A DNA stretch of 64,000 bases, taken from assembly GCA_017983635.1 (NCBI GenBank), contig JAGOBA010000013.1:1-64000 (forward strand). Reading direction: 5' to 3'. A program made the position numbers and the translations under genes. The notes below the pieces were generated by a model. It worked only from the letters and a program-made list of their open reading frames with translations, did not search any database and was not told the origin of the DNA. Positions within the stretch are counted from its first letter, which is position 1. Each line of letters begins with the position of its first letter. Source of the stretch: Alphaproteobacteria bacterium (GTDB lineage Bacteria; Pseudomonadota; Alphaproteobacteria; Micropepsales; Micropepsaceae). This document shows positions 34,688 through 43,159 of this stretch, one piece after another.

Positions 34688-35902
34688 TTGGGCAACTCCG
34701 TTGCGAGACTTCTAACCGCGTTGTGTCTGTTGCTGGCGACGAGCAGCGGCGCAACCGCGCAAGCCGTCACCGACGTGCCGCTCGCGCCGAAGCAAACCGG
34801 CGGCGTGTACCCGCTCGCCCTCAACGCGGAAAATCGCAACTGCAACCAGCTGCTGGATTTTCGCTTCAGCAGTCAGGCGTCGTGGATCAAGCTGCCGCCC
34901 GATCCGGTCGCGCGCCAGATTCCGCAAGGCCAGTCGCGTCAAGTCCAAGCGTCAATCGACTTGCGTGGCACCGCACCCGGACAGCTGCAAGGCATTGTGG
35001 AGGTCGAATGCGAGAACTGCGGCTTTTTCATTTTTGCCTCGTGCAAGGTGGACAAGCAGCAGCTGAGGTTCATCGTCAATGTGTTGCCGCTCGCTGCTGC
35101 GGGTCCCGGTGGCCCCGGGGCTGGACCGCCTCAGGGCGGTGGCCAGGGCAACCCCGCCGGTGGCGCAGCGCCGCCACCCGCCGCACCGAAGGTGCAGAGC
35201 AACGATGGCTTCACGCCCCCTCCCAAACGCACGCCGCCCGTCGTCGATCCCGAAGGCCCGAACGTTCCCGAGACGATCAAGAAAAAGTGGCGGCGGGCCT
35301 GTAAGGCCGGAGACGACGCGAACGCCAAGCGCGCCAAATGCGAGGAGGAACTGCAGAAACTGCGTGATGCCGCCGACGCCGCGGCGAAGGCGGCGAAAGC
35401 TGCGCAAGACGCTTACGAAAAGTTGGCGAAAGAAACGCTGAAGGAGGCGGAGGCGGTCGATGCGCTCCACCAAATCTTCCAAGACGCCCTCGCCCGAGCC
35501 AAATCCGCGCTGGATGCGTACGACGCGGCGGCAAAGGCCTTGGGCCGCATTCCCCGCAAGAATTGGTTCATCTACCCGTCAATTGATGGGCCCGGCGAAC
35601 CCTGTCCCGAGCTTCGCGCGTTCGGGGAGGCTGAGGCGCGCCTCAAGGAAGCCGCCGACGATCTGAAGGCGGCGCAAGATGCGCATCTGAAAGCGGAGCG
35701 CGACCTCGAGGCAAAGTTCAAGAGCCTCAAAGCCGCTGAGAAAGCCGCTTCAGACGCGCAGAAGCGCGCGAACGAAGCCGAAGCTGCGGCAAAAGCGAAA
35801 GCCGATGAGTGCGGGCGGTTGAAAAAAGAAGCCGAACGCGCCGCCAAGGAAAAAGAAGAGGCAGAAGACGAAGCAGGGGAGCACTGCGGCACGCCGTACT
35901 AA
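34688..35902 (+). CDS. Exported protein with long alanine-rich coiled coil
   Basis: A 404-residue protein. TTG 34688 is used as start because GGAAGTGAGGG lies immediately upstream and the frame then opens with a signal peptide (LLTALCLLLATSSGATA). Residues about 30-135 form a globular domain with cysteine pairs (VECENCGFFIFASCK). A Pro/Gly linker follows, and residues about 200-395 are heptad-rich, alanine/lysine/glutamate coiled coil, broken by a short PCPEL insertion. No family is recognised. A membrane protein gene follows 72 bases later. Confidence 0.68.
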   Translation: MGNSVARLLTALCLLLATSSGATAQAVTDVPLAPKQTGGVYPLALNAENRNCNQLLDFRFSSQASWIKLPPDPVARQIPQGQSRQVQASIDLRGTAPGQLQGIVEVECENCGFFIFASCKVDKQQLRFIVNVLPLAAAGPGGPGAGPPQGGGQGNPAGGAAPPPAAPKVQSNDGFTPPPKRTPPVVDPEGPNVPETIKKKWRRACKAGDDANAKRAKCEEELQKLRDAADAAAKAAKAAQDAYEKLAKETLKEAEAVDALHQIFQDALARAKSALDAYDAAAKALGRIPRKNWFIYPSIDGPGEPCPELRAFGEAEARLKEAADDLKAAQDAHLKAERDLEAKFKSLKAAEKAASDAQKRANEAEAAAKAKADECGRLKKEAERAAKEKEEAEDEAGEHCGTPY

Positions 35903-35974
35903 CGGCAGACCTCTGGCCACCCGCCTTTCGCTGTGCGGCAACGTTTGCTATCCAGCCCGCGGGAGACGGTGAAC

Positions 35975-36712
35975 ATGGACTTGAAGAAGGCCGCCGAACG
36001 CGGGGCGAAAGTTTTGGCGAGGCGCTTCGTGGTAAGCCGCTTGCCGAAGTGGCCCTACCTTGTCGCGGCCGCGGCGGTGGCCGCGTTCGGCCACTGGCTT
36101 TCGACGATTGAGATCGTGGAGCCGTTGAAGCAACTCTCCGCGCAGTTGCTGGCGGACCTTCGAGTGATTTCGCCCCTGAACGTAATTGGGGCCTATTACT
36201 ACAGCCTCATCGGCTGCGACGCGGGGATCGTGGACGGCGCTGTGACCGCGAATTGCGACACGGCCGCCTCCGTCTGGCAGCAGATGGAACGCTACGGACT
36301 TGGCGGCATCAGCAAGATGTTTTGGCCCATCGTGATGCTGCTGCAAACGGCACTGCTCGTGTGGGAGACGTCGGGGTGGATGGGCCGCGTGATCTATCTG
36401 GCAACCTTGCCCGTGGGCGCGATCGGCGCGATGGCGGTCGTCGAGCGGGTCGGCGACGACCGCGATGACTGGACCATGTTCGGCTGGATCATTACGGCGG
36501 CATTGCTGCCGTTGTTCGCGGGCGCGGCCGCGCTCGTGTCGCAGTGGCTCTTGATCGCCATTCTGTGGGCCTTCGGCCAGGCGCTAGGAGCGATCGTATG
36601 GGCCGCGACAGTCGCCGCCGCTCCTTTCGCCTACTTCAAAGGCGCGCTTGGCCTCATGAAGGAAGCACGCCAACTCGAAAAGGAACACGCGGTGATCAAG
36701 GGGGAGAAGTAG
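35975..36712 (+). CDS. Polytopic membrane protein of unknown function
   Basis: A 245-residue protein from ATG 35975 (GGGAGACGG upstream). A basic N-terminal segment precedes several hydrophobic helices: about 28-43, 125-140, 150-165, 180-205 and 208-225. The C-terminus is charged. It follows the coiled-coil gene on the same strand and could be functionally paired with it. No family is recognised. Confidence 0.6.
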   Translation: MDLKKAAERGAKVLARRFVVSRLPKWPYLVAAAAVAAFGHWLSTIEIVEPLKQLSAQLLADLRVISPLNVIGAYYYSLIGCDAGIVDGAVTANCDTAASVWQQMERYGLGGISKMFWPIVMLLQTALLVWETSGWMGRVIYLATLPVGAIGAMAVVERVGDDRDDWTMFGWIITAALLPLFAGAAALVSQWLLIAILWAFGQALGAIVWAATVAAAPFAYFKGALGLMKEARQLEKEHAVIKGEK

Positions 36713-36754
36713 TCGGGGAGCGCGGCCGGGCGGCCACTGTCCAGACTGCGTACA

Positions 36755-37348
36755 CTACCGCTTCGCCTTCGCGCGCAGTTGGTTCACGATCAGCTCGACC
36801 GTGTTGGCGATGACGTCCGGGATGCGCTCCAACGGCAGGCCGTGGTCGTGCAGCGGCCAGGAAGCGTCGGCGCCGGAGAGGCTGAGGAGCATCGCGGTCG
36901 CCTCGGCGGTCGCGCGCGGCGGCGCGCCGATCGCTTTCACTGCTTGGCGGATAGCCTCCAGCCGCTTGGCACGGCGGAGCTGGCGCATCTCGCGCCACAC
37001 GCCGCGGTCCGAGGCCAACGCCCGGCTCACCGGATGCTTCAATGCCATCGCATGGATGTCGCGGAAGTAGCGCGGCAGGTCGTCCGGGCCTTGCACCAAG
37101 ACGACGCCCTTCGGATAGAGCACGCCGTCAAACCATCCGCCGAGCGCCGCGATCTGGCTCGCCTCGTTCGGGAAGTGGAAGTGCACGGTGCGCAGCGACA
37201 CGCCCGCGCGCACCGCCGCCTCGCTGGGCGAGAGGTGGTCGCGCCCGGGTTCCGAGAGCTGTTCGGCGAACGCTTCGACGATCGCCTTGCGCGTCGCCTG
37301 CGCCTGCGCGTCGCGCTTCGGACTGATGTAGCGGCGGGTTTCGGTCAC
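36755..37348 (-). CDS. TetR-type transcriptional regulator
   Basis: A 197-residue protein started at GTG 37348, whose first bases overlap the cupin stop codon (GTGA); the frame upstream is a shadow of the cupin gene. The helix-turn-helix is residues about 20-60 (AEQLSEPG, then PSEAAVRAGVSLRTVHFHFPN). The ligand-binding C-terminal half is variable. It is translationally coupled to the cupin gene and probably controls the pair through the palindromes upstream of it. Confidence 0.8.
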   Translation of the reverse strand: MTETRRYISPKRDAQAQATRKAIVEAFAEQLSEPGRDHLSPSEAAVRAGVSLRTVHFHFPNEASQIAALGGWFDGVLYPKGVVLVQGPDDLPRYFRDIHAMALKHPVSRALASDRGVWREMRQLRRAKRLEAIRQAVKAIGAPPRATAEATAMLLSLSGADASWPLHDHGLPLERIPDVIANTVELIVNQLRAKAKR

Positions 37349-37773
37349 GCGAGGAACGTGATGCCGTGGCTGGCGCCGACGCGTTTGATTTCCGGAATGT
37401 TCGGCGGGCTCATCTCCACCTCTGCGGCGACTTGCTTGAAGAACTTCGCGGCGTTGCCCCTCGTCACGATGGTGAGGAACTGCGCCTCCGTCACGTTGCG
37501 GTAACCGTGCGGCGTGTTCGCCGGCACATGCGCGAACCCGCCCGGGCCAAGGCGCTTCGTCGCGCCCGCAACCGTCACGTCGAGTTCGCCCTTCAATACG
37601 ACGTAGATCTCCTCCCACGCGTGGGTGTGGAGCGGCGGCCCGGCGTTCGCGGGCCCCGCCGTGTCGAAGATTTCAATCGATGAACCCATCGCATTCGTCA
37701 GCAGCGGGCGCAGGGTTTCGCCAAGCACAAAATGGCTTTGACCGGCTTCGGCAGCGTTGGTGGTGGCGGTCAT
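37345..37773 (-). CDS. Small single-domain cupin
   Basis: A 142-residue protein started at ATG 37773 (GGGAG upstream). The cupin motif 1 is PLHTHAWEEIYVVLKGELDV, with the two His and Glu metal ligands, and motif 2 is GGFAHVPANTPHGYRN. This is a metal-dependent beta-barrel whose reaction cannot be named. It is the first gene of the cupin-tetR operon. Confidence 0.82.
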   Translation of the reverse strand: MTATTNAAEAGQSHFVLGETLRPLLTNAMGSSIEIFDTAGPANAGPPLHTHAWEEIYVVLKGELDVTVAGATKRLGPGGFAHVPANTPHGYRNVTEAQFLTIVTRGNAAKFFKQVAAEVEMSPPNIPEIKRVGASHGITFLA

Positions 37774-37802
37774 GTCAGCGTGTCTCCCGTTCGCAGTTTT
37801 AG

Positions 37803-37818
37803 CTGCACTCACGTGCAG
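37803..37818. promoter_or_regulatory. Palindrome 1, probable TetR operator
   Basis: CTGCACTCACGTGCAG has 6-bp arms and lies about 30 bases before the cupin start. It shares the TGCACT half-site with the second palindrome. Confidence 0.55.
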
Positions 37819-37838
37819 TGAACTCTTTCTACGCTTCG

Positions 37839-37854
37839 TTGCACTTGAGTGCAA
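37839..37854. promoter_or_regulatory. Palindrome 2, probable TetR operator
   Basis: TTGCACTTGAGTGCAA has perfect 7-bp arms around a 2-base centre. It lies between the cupin operon and the divergent SLOG-like gene, so the regulator may control both. Confidence 0.6.
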
Positions 37855-37945
37855 GCAATATTTTGCGGCGTGCCGATGGAGGGCCATCGACCACCGCACC
37901 GCACTGCTGTAATGCTGCCCCACCTTTATCACCCACGCAGGTTTC

Positions 37946-39964
37946 ATGGCCGGACGACAGAGGGCGATCGCCCCGGACTTTCCGAAGCTTCGCCTTTGTC
38001 TCGGCATCGCCGGGCATCGCGCTAATCATCGAAGCTACGGCGCCAACATCACCGCCATCGTGCGGACCTTCACGCAAGTCTTGGACATCATTCAGGCAAC
38101 CGTTGACGTCGAACTTGGCGCCGGCGCCGCCGCGCGCACGCGCGTTCACACGCTGCTCGCCGACGGTGCCGACCAGCTCGCCGCCTGCGAAGCGTTGCGC
38201 CGGGGCTGGGAGGTGGTGGCCCCCCTGCCCGTCGGCGCCGCCTTGAACTGCGCGATCAACGCCAGACCCGAAAGCCCGGCCGACGCGAGGCAGATCCTCG
38301 CCGGCCACGACCCCGCCGACGGCGACGCCGCGCGGCGCGCCGCCGCCATCCGCAAACTCTACGGCGAAACGCAACTCTTCGAACTGCGCGACGCGGATGG
38401 CGAGATCGAGACCCTATTCGTCGGTGCGCTGACCTCCGATAACGCCGGCGCCCGCTCCGCATTCGATGCCGGCATCTCGGCCCGCGTGGCGCTCGCCGCG
38501 CGCATCGTGCTGGAACAGTCCGACATTGTGCTCGCCATCTGGGACGGCGTGCGCACGAGCTCCGTCGGCGGCACCGGCCACACGGTTCAAGCCGCGTTGG
38601 ACATGGGCGCGCCGGTGGTGCTGATCGACCCGGAGAACCCGGAGCAATGGCGCTTCCTGCGCGCACCAGAAGCGCTACTCCACCCCTCGGCCCCGCCGCC
38701 GGAAGGTGAGCGCCAAGAGCAACTGCGCCAGATCGTCCGCGAAGCATTGCGCCCGATCCAAGCGCAATCGAGGTCGCGCCATCACGCCTCCAAAGGCGAC
38801 AACGGACTCGCCGCCGCGCTTTCGCCCGATCACTGGCGCGCCAGCAGCAGATCGCTCTGGCACACCTACCGCCGCATCGAAGCGCTGTTCGGCGGCGGCG
38901 CATCGGCTTCCCGCTTTCGCCGCCTGAGACAAATCTACGAACCGCCGCAAGCCTACGCGAGCAGCGGCGGCGGCGCGCCGATCGTCAAAGCCTTGCAACA
39001 AGCCCCGGGCGCTGATCGAGCATTCGCCGGCCGCGTCGCCGGTCTGGTCTTGCCACGCTTCGCCTGGTCTGACGGCATCGCGTCCTACCTGTCCGACAAA
39101 TATCGCAGCGGCATGATCATCAACTTCATCCTCTCCGCCCTCGCCGTCATCGGCGGTCTAGCCTACTTGCCGCTGGTCGGGTCCGAGTTGAAGTGGACGT
39201 TTGCGGCGTTCGAGTTGGTCTTGCTCGCCGCGATCCTGGTCATCACCCATCGCGGCCAAAGCCAACGCTGGCACGGACGCTGGTTCGAAACCCGCAGGGC
39301 CGCCGAATATCTACGTCACGCCCCTATCCTGCTCGCGCTCGGTGCAGCACGCGCGCCGGGCCGCTGGCCCCGCGGCGCGGGCGCCGCCTGGCCCGAATGG
39401 TACGCGCGGCACACGCTGCGCGAAGTGGGGCTGCCCCGCTGCACCGTAACGACGGATTACCTGCGTCACTGCTTGAGCGAAATGCTCGACCATCACGTCA
39501 CACAACAACGCGACTATCACCAAGCCAAGGCGCAGCGCCTGACCAACGTACACCGCAACCTCGACCGCTTGTCCGAGAGACTGTTCCAACTCGCTGTCGC
39601 AGCCGTCGCATTGTTCCTCGTCTTCCAGATCGGCGCGTGGAGCGGTTGGGTCGGCGAACACGCGTTCAAGGACAGCACCAAGATCTTCACGTTCTTAGGC
39701 GTCGCCCTGCCCACACTCGGCGGCGCGATCGCGGGCGTGCGCTACTTCGGCGACTTCGAACGCTTCGCCGCCATCTCCGAAGTCACCGCGCAAAAACTGA
39801 ACGCCGTGCACGACCGCATCCGCCTCTTGCTCCGCGCGCCGGACGGCAAACTCGACTACACCTCCGTCGCCAACCTCGCCCACGCCGCCGACGACATCGT
39901 GGTCGGCGAAATCGAAAACTGGCAAGCCGTGTTCGGCGGCAAGCAGATCACCGTACCGGTCTAG
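37946..39964 (+). CDS. SLOG-like sensor fused to membrane segments (possible immune effector)
   Basis: A 672-residue protein. Residues about 15-110 resemble the SLOG/LOG Rossmann superfamily: LCLGIAGHRANH, HTLLADGADQLAACEALRRG and VVAPLPVG. The fold appears to resume at IVLEQSDIVLAIWDG and MGAPVVLIDP. The C-terminal half has two membrane regions, a pair at about 390-435 (MIINFILSALAVIGGLAYLP, then FELVLLAAILVI) and a pair at about 548-598, separated by an Arg-rich helical region. SLOG domains are predicted nucleotide-signal sensors, often joined to membrane-pore effectors. Here the assignment is by motif only. Confidence 0.6.
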   Translation: MAGRQRAIAPDFPKLRLCLGIAGHRANHRSYGANITAIVRTFTQVLDIIQATVDVELGAGAAARTRVHTLLADGADQLAACEALRRGWEVVAPLPVGAALNCAINARPESPADARQILAGHDPADGDAARRAAAIRKLYGETQLFELRDADGEIETLFVGALTSDNAGARSAFDAGISARVALAARIVLEQSDIVLAIWDGVRTSSVGGTGHTVQAALDMGAPVVLIDPENPEQWRFLRAPEALLHPSAPPPEGERQEQLRQIVREALRPIQAQSRSRHHASKGDNGLAAALSPDHWRASSRSLWHTYRRIEALFGGGASASRFRRLRQIYEPPQAYASSGGGAPIVKALQQAPGADRAFAGRVAGLVLPRFAWSDGIASYLSDKYRSGMIINFILSALAVIGGLAYLPLVGSELKWTFAAFELVLLAAILVITHRGQSQRWHGRWFETRRAAEYLRHAPILLALGAARAPGRWPRGAGAAWPEWYARHTLREVGLPRCTVTTDYLRHCLSEMLDHHVTQQRDYHQAKAQRLTNVHRNLDRLSERLFQLAVAAVALFLVFQIGAWSGWVGEHAFKDSTKIFTFLGVALPTLGGAIAGVRYFGDFERFAAISEVTAQKLNAVHDRIRLLLRAPDGKLDYTSVANLAHAADDIVVGEIENWQAVFGGKQITVPV

Positions 39965-39976
39965 GCACCTAATTGT

Positions 39977-39998
39977 CTCCCCCAACTTTTTGGGGGAG
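39977..39998. terminator. Stem-loop between SLOG-like gene and the paralogue array
   Basis: CTCCCCCAA and TTGGGGGAG form a perfect 9-bp stem with a 4-base loop, 13 bases after the SLOG-like stop codon, between convergent transcription units. Confidence 0.65.
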
Positions 39999-40049
39999 TA
40001 CGTGCGCCGCAAGGCGGCTGCACGGGAGGGGGGCGCCAACCTCTCCCGA

Positions 40050-40520
40050 TCAAGCCTTTTGCGCCTCGCGAATGAGGCCGTCGATGAAGGCGCGGAACTC
40101 GTCGCTGAGCGAAATCGGGTTGACGGGCCACCACGCAAGAAAACCGGGCAAGGTAACAACCCATTTCAGCGTCTTCAGCTCGGCATCGAACAGCTTCTTG
40201 TCCAATGTGCCGTTCTTGTATTGGTAGTAAAGCGTCTCGAAGATGCGCATGTTGGCGAGAAGCATGTAGTTGGCGGATACGCGTTCGTCTTCGTCCATCT
40301 CCTCCGATCCCGCCAAGGTCAGCCGCATAATGCGCGCCACCTTCGGATCGCTGAGGATGAGGTTGTTGATCGCGTTGAAGCTGTCGGTGATGGCGTGATG
40401 CGACGACGCCCTGATCGCCTTCGTATTCTGCCGGATCTGCAGACCGACGAAGATCAGCGACGCGAAAATCCCGACGACGGCGACGATCTGGGAAACGTAG
40501 TAGATGGCTTCGAGGGTCAT
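40050..40520 (-). CDS. Array member A (last gene): MTLE-type membrane-anchored paralogue
   Basis: A 156-residue protein, last of eight tandem paralogues. It starts MTLEAIYYVSQIVAVVGIFA, a single transmembrane helix shared by all members, then SLIFVGLQIRQN. The soluble part (DSFNAINNLILSDPKVAR, IFETLYYQYKNGTLDKKLF, SDEFRAFIDGLI) is closely similar to member E and only distantly to the others. Its ATG overlaps the stop of member B by ATGA. The longer open frame upstream is a shadow. The function is unknown. Confidence 0.8.
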   Translation of the reverse strand: MTLEAIYYVSQIVAVVGIFASLIFVGLQIRQNTKAIRASSHHAITDSFNAINNLILSDPKVARIMRLTLAGSEEMDEDERVSANYMLLANMRIFETLYYQYKNGTLDKKLFDAELKTLKWVVTLPGFLAWWPVNPISLSDEFRAFIDGLIREAQKA

Positions 40521-41068
40521 GGTTGCGGGCTCTGGGTTTCGGACAACGCTGGTTGGGCGAGCGCCGGGCTCGCCGCGTAGAAGTTCTGCGGGAAGGCAAT
40601 GGGTTGGTTCCGCTGCATTTCCTTGTCGACAAAGGCGACGAAGGCAGGTGAGAAGAAGGACTTGCGGGACTGCCAATATTCTTTGAAGCTCTTGCCCGCC
40701 GTCGCGGGCTCGACCCCCCGATGAATCGCCTCCCACGCGTCGTCGCCCAGCCGCCCGGCCGTGCGTTGGATGTAAGCGCGTTCGTACAAGCGCAACAAAC
40801 GCGAAACCAGAAAGACATGCGCCGCACGCCGTTCCACAGAGATCGCCTCCAAACCCCCATTGACGCCTGCAAAGTAGTCTTGCGCGGCCAACGCGTCGTT
40901 CGACCAAGCGCTCAGGATCTGGTCATAGTCCGTCAAAATCTGGTTCATGGTGCTGTAGCGCGTCTCGCGCGTCTGAGCGCGCATCTGCAGCCCAACGAAG
41001 ATCAGCGAGCAAAAGATCGCAACAACGGCGACGATCTGGGAGACGTAGTAGATCTCTTCGAGGGTCAT
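40517..41068 (-). CDS. Array member B: MTLE-type membrane-anchored paralogue
   Basis: A 183-residue protein starting MTLEEIYYVSQIVAVVAIFC with the shared membrane helix, then QMRAQTRETRYSTMNQIL. The cytosolic or periplasmic part is helical with LVSRLLRLYERAYIQ at the position where other members have their F-x-x-x-Y-x-x-K-x-G helix. It also has SFFSPAFVAFVDKEM, the counterpart of the FSxEFRAFI segment. The tail is long and Pro/Gln-rich. It overlaps neighbours at both ends by 4 bases. Confidence 0.78.
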   Translation of the reverse strand: MTLEEIYYVSQIVAVVAIFCSLIFVGLQMRAQTRETRYSTMNQILTDYDQILSAWSNDALAAQDYFAGVNGGLEAISVERRAAHVFLVSRLLRLYERAYIQRTAGRLGDDAWEAIHRGVEPATAGKSFKEYWQSRKSFFSPAFVAFVDKEMQRNQPIAFPQNFYAASPALAQPALSETQSPQP

Positions 41069-41655
41069 GACTTCGGCCCCTCGCTTAGCGGCTTCGTACC
41101 AGCAGGTAACGCGTCAACGCCGTGCAACGCGCTCACGTCCCATGGCACAACATGCGTGGTGTCGCGCGCTTTCTCGATGACGGCGACGAACTCGCCCGAC
41201 CAGATGTTCTGCGTTTTCTCGAACTCCCACCATTGCCGATAGAAGGGCAGCTTGATGACGCCCGCGGCCCAGCTGCTCCGCGCCTCCCATATCGCCTGGT
41301 CGAGGTTGCCGTATTTGTGGAGAAAATAGAGACCCTCGAGCTTCTGAAACAATGCGCGCTGGGCGAGCGTCACACGAGCCCTATCGGCTTCGGAGAAGTC
41401 GTTCCAGTTCTTTTGAGGATCGTATGTGGCGATCGCCATAAGCAGAAACTCATCCGACACATCTGCCACGATCATCTCGTTCGTCAATGCCCATGAATGC
41501 GTGCCTTCGAAAGCGGCCGACGCCTTGATCGAGCGCGTGTTGGCTTTGATCTGCTCGCTGTTCTGACGCACCTGGACGCCGACGAAAATCAGCGACGCGA
41601 AGATCGCGATCACGGCGATGATCTGGGAGATGTAGTAGAGTTCCTCGAGGGTCAT
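41065..41655 (-). CDS. Array member C: MTLE-type membrane-anchored paralogue
   Basis: A 196-residue protein starting MTLEELYYISQIIAVIAIFA with the shared helix, then VRQNSEQIKANTRSIKASAA. It has LFQKLEGLYFLHKYGNLDQA at the conserved aromatic-helix position and WSGEFVAVIEKARD in place of the FSxEFRAFI motif. The C-terminal 25 residues are unique. ATGA overlaps occur at both ends. Confidence 0.78.
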   Translation of the reverse strand: MTLEELYYISQIIAVIAIFASLIFVGVQVRQNSEQIKANTRSIKASAAFEGTHSWALTNEMIVADVSDEFLLMAIATYDPQKNWNDFSEADRARVTLAQRALFQKLEGLYFLHKYGNLDQAIWEARSSWAAGVIKLPFYRQWWEFEKTQNIWSGEFVAVIEKARDTTHVVPWDVSALHGVDALPAGTKPLSEGPKS

Positions 41656-42194
41656 GGGCGCTTCCCATCAGCGCTTAGATCCGACGAAACGAATTTCTGA
41701 GTGACAGGTGTTCCCTGATCATAGATTGGGCTCTGGACTTCCGACGGCAGGCTCTCAAACCACCGCGCAAATTCGGGCGAATGCCAATGTCTCCGGATTT
41801 TCCAGAACCTCTTCACTCCAGGCTGCGTTGCGAACGCCCGTATGTTCACTTCTACGGAATGCCAGTGCTCGGCTTCCAGAACCCCGCGTCTCCACTGAAT
41901 ACGCGATGACTCGTAGAATCGAAACACGTTGCTCATATAGACAATAAACCTCATGCGATCCTGGTCAGTCAGACCGTCAAAGTCGGATAGCGCCTGCCAA
42001 TAGATCCTCGCTATGTCGGCGTCTTCGACGAGCGGCGACGCAACCGAAGTCCACATCGTGAAATGTGTTTGAGACGTGCTCACAAGCACTGCCCGGGTAT
42101 TCTGGCGCAGCTGTATTCCGACAAAGATCAGCGACGCGAAAATCGCGATCACGGCGACGATTTGGGAAATGTAGTAGAGTTCTTCGAGGGTCAT
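41652..42194 (-). CDS. Array member D: MTLE-type membrane-anchored paralogue
   Basis: A 180-residue protein starting MTLEELYYISQIVAVIAIFA, then IQLRQNTRAVLVSTSQTHF. VYMSNVFRFYESSRIQWRRG takes the aromatic-helix position and SPEFARWFESLPSE the C-terminal motif. Codon use in the middle is slightly more AT-rich than its neighbours. ATGA overlaps occur at both ends. Confidence 0.78.
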   Translation of the reverse strand: MTLEELYYISQIVAVIAIFASLIFVGIQLRQNTRAVLVSTSQTHFTMWTSVASPLVEDADIARIYWQALSDFDGLTDQDRMRFIVYMSNVFRFYESSRIQWRRGVLEAEHWHSVEVNIRAFATQPGVKRFWKIRRHWHSPEFARWFESLPSEVQSPIYDQGTPVTQKFVSSDLSADGKRP

Positions 42195-42679
42195 GGGCGC
42201 GAGTCCGCTTCTTTCTTTGCGTCGCGAATGAGGTCGTCGATGAAGGCGCGGAACTCGGCGCTCAGCGAGATCGGATTATTGGCCCACCAAGCGCGAAAGC
42301 CCGTGTGCTCGGTGGCCGTCCATTTCAGCGTTGTCAGCTCTGCGTCAAACAACTTCTTGTCCAAGGTACCGTTTTTGTATTGGTAGTAAATCGTCTCGAA
42401 GATGCGCATGTAGGCCAGCCTCATGAAGCTGACGGATACGCGCTCGTCTTCGTCCAGCCCCTCGTCCCCCGTCAAGCTGAGCCGCCAACGCCGCGCATAC
42501 TTCGGATCATTGGCGATCATATTGTTGATCGCGTTGAAGCTGTCGGTGACGGCATGATGCGACGTCGCCTTGAGCGCCTTCGTGTTCTGGCGCACCTGGA
42601 CACCAACGAAGATCAGCGAGGCGAAGATCGCGATCACGGCGACGATCTGGGAGAAGTAGTAGAGAGTTTCGAGGGTCAT
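42191..42679 (-). CDS. Array member E: MTLE-type membrane-anchored paralogue
   Basis: A 162-residue protein starting MTLETLYYFSQIVAVIAIFA. Along its length it is the closest relative of member A (HHAVTDSFNAINNMIANDPK, MRIFETIYYQYKNGTLDKKL, SAEFRAFIDDLIRDA). This implies a recent duplication across three intervening genes, or gene conversion. It overlaps member D downstream; upstream it is separated from member F by 9 bases, the only gap in the array. Confidence 0.8.
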   Translation of the reverse strand: MTLETLYYFSQIVAVIAIFASLIFVGVQVRQNTKALKATSHHAVTDSFNAINNMIANDPKYARRWRLSLTGDEGLDEDERVSVSFMRLAYMRIFETIYYQYKNGTLDKKLFDAELTTLKWTATEHTGFRAWWANNPISLSAEFRAFIDDLIRDAKKEADSRP

Positions 42680-42688
42680 TGCGTGGTC

Positions 42689-43159
42689 CTATGCGGTGTC
42701 TTTGCGGGCGGCGAGGCTTTCCGCGTAGGCGCGGAACTCGGCGCTGAAGCCATAGGGGTTTTCGTCCCACCAGGATCGGATTCCGGGCAACGAGATCAGC
42801 GTGCGCAATCCGTCTTCTTCGGCCTTCAGGAGTTTCGCCTCGCCCACGCCGGTGCGCGTTTGGTAGTGCATCGTGTCGAACACATGGAAGTAGGACAAAC
42901 ACAACATCTCGAACTGCCACCGCTCGGTCTCATTGAGCGCCATGCGGTCTTTGACGCCGGTTAGCCAGATGCGCGAAAGCTCCGGTGATTGCGCCATCGT
43001 CGCGTTCAGATGGTTCATCGCGCCGGTGAACGACTGGTGCAACGCCGCCCGCGTGGCCGCCGTATTCTGACGCACTTGTACGCCGACAAAGATGATGGAA
43101 ACGAGGATCAACACGACGGCGATCGTCTGGCCGATGTAGTAGATTTCTTCGAGCGTCAT
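42689..43159 (-). CDS. Array member F: MTLE-type membrane-anchored paralogue
   Basis: A 156-residue protein from ATG 43159; the frame is open upstream but that part is a shadow of member G. It starts MTLEEIYYIGQTIAVVLILV, the most diverged helix of the set, then VQVRQNTAATRAALHQSF. SYFHVFDTMHYQTRTGVGEA and SAEFRAYAESLA are the counterparts of the shared C-terminal motifs. Confidence 0.78.
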   Translation of the reverse strand: MTLEEIYYIGQTIAVVLILVSIIFVGVQVRQNTAATRAALHQSFTGAMNHLNATMAQSPELSRIWLTGVKDRMALNETERWQFEMLCLSYFHVFDTMHYQTRTGVGEAKLLKAEEDGLRTLISLPGIRSWWDENPYGFSAEFRAYAESLAARKDTA

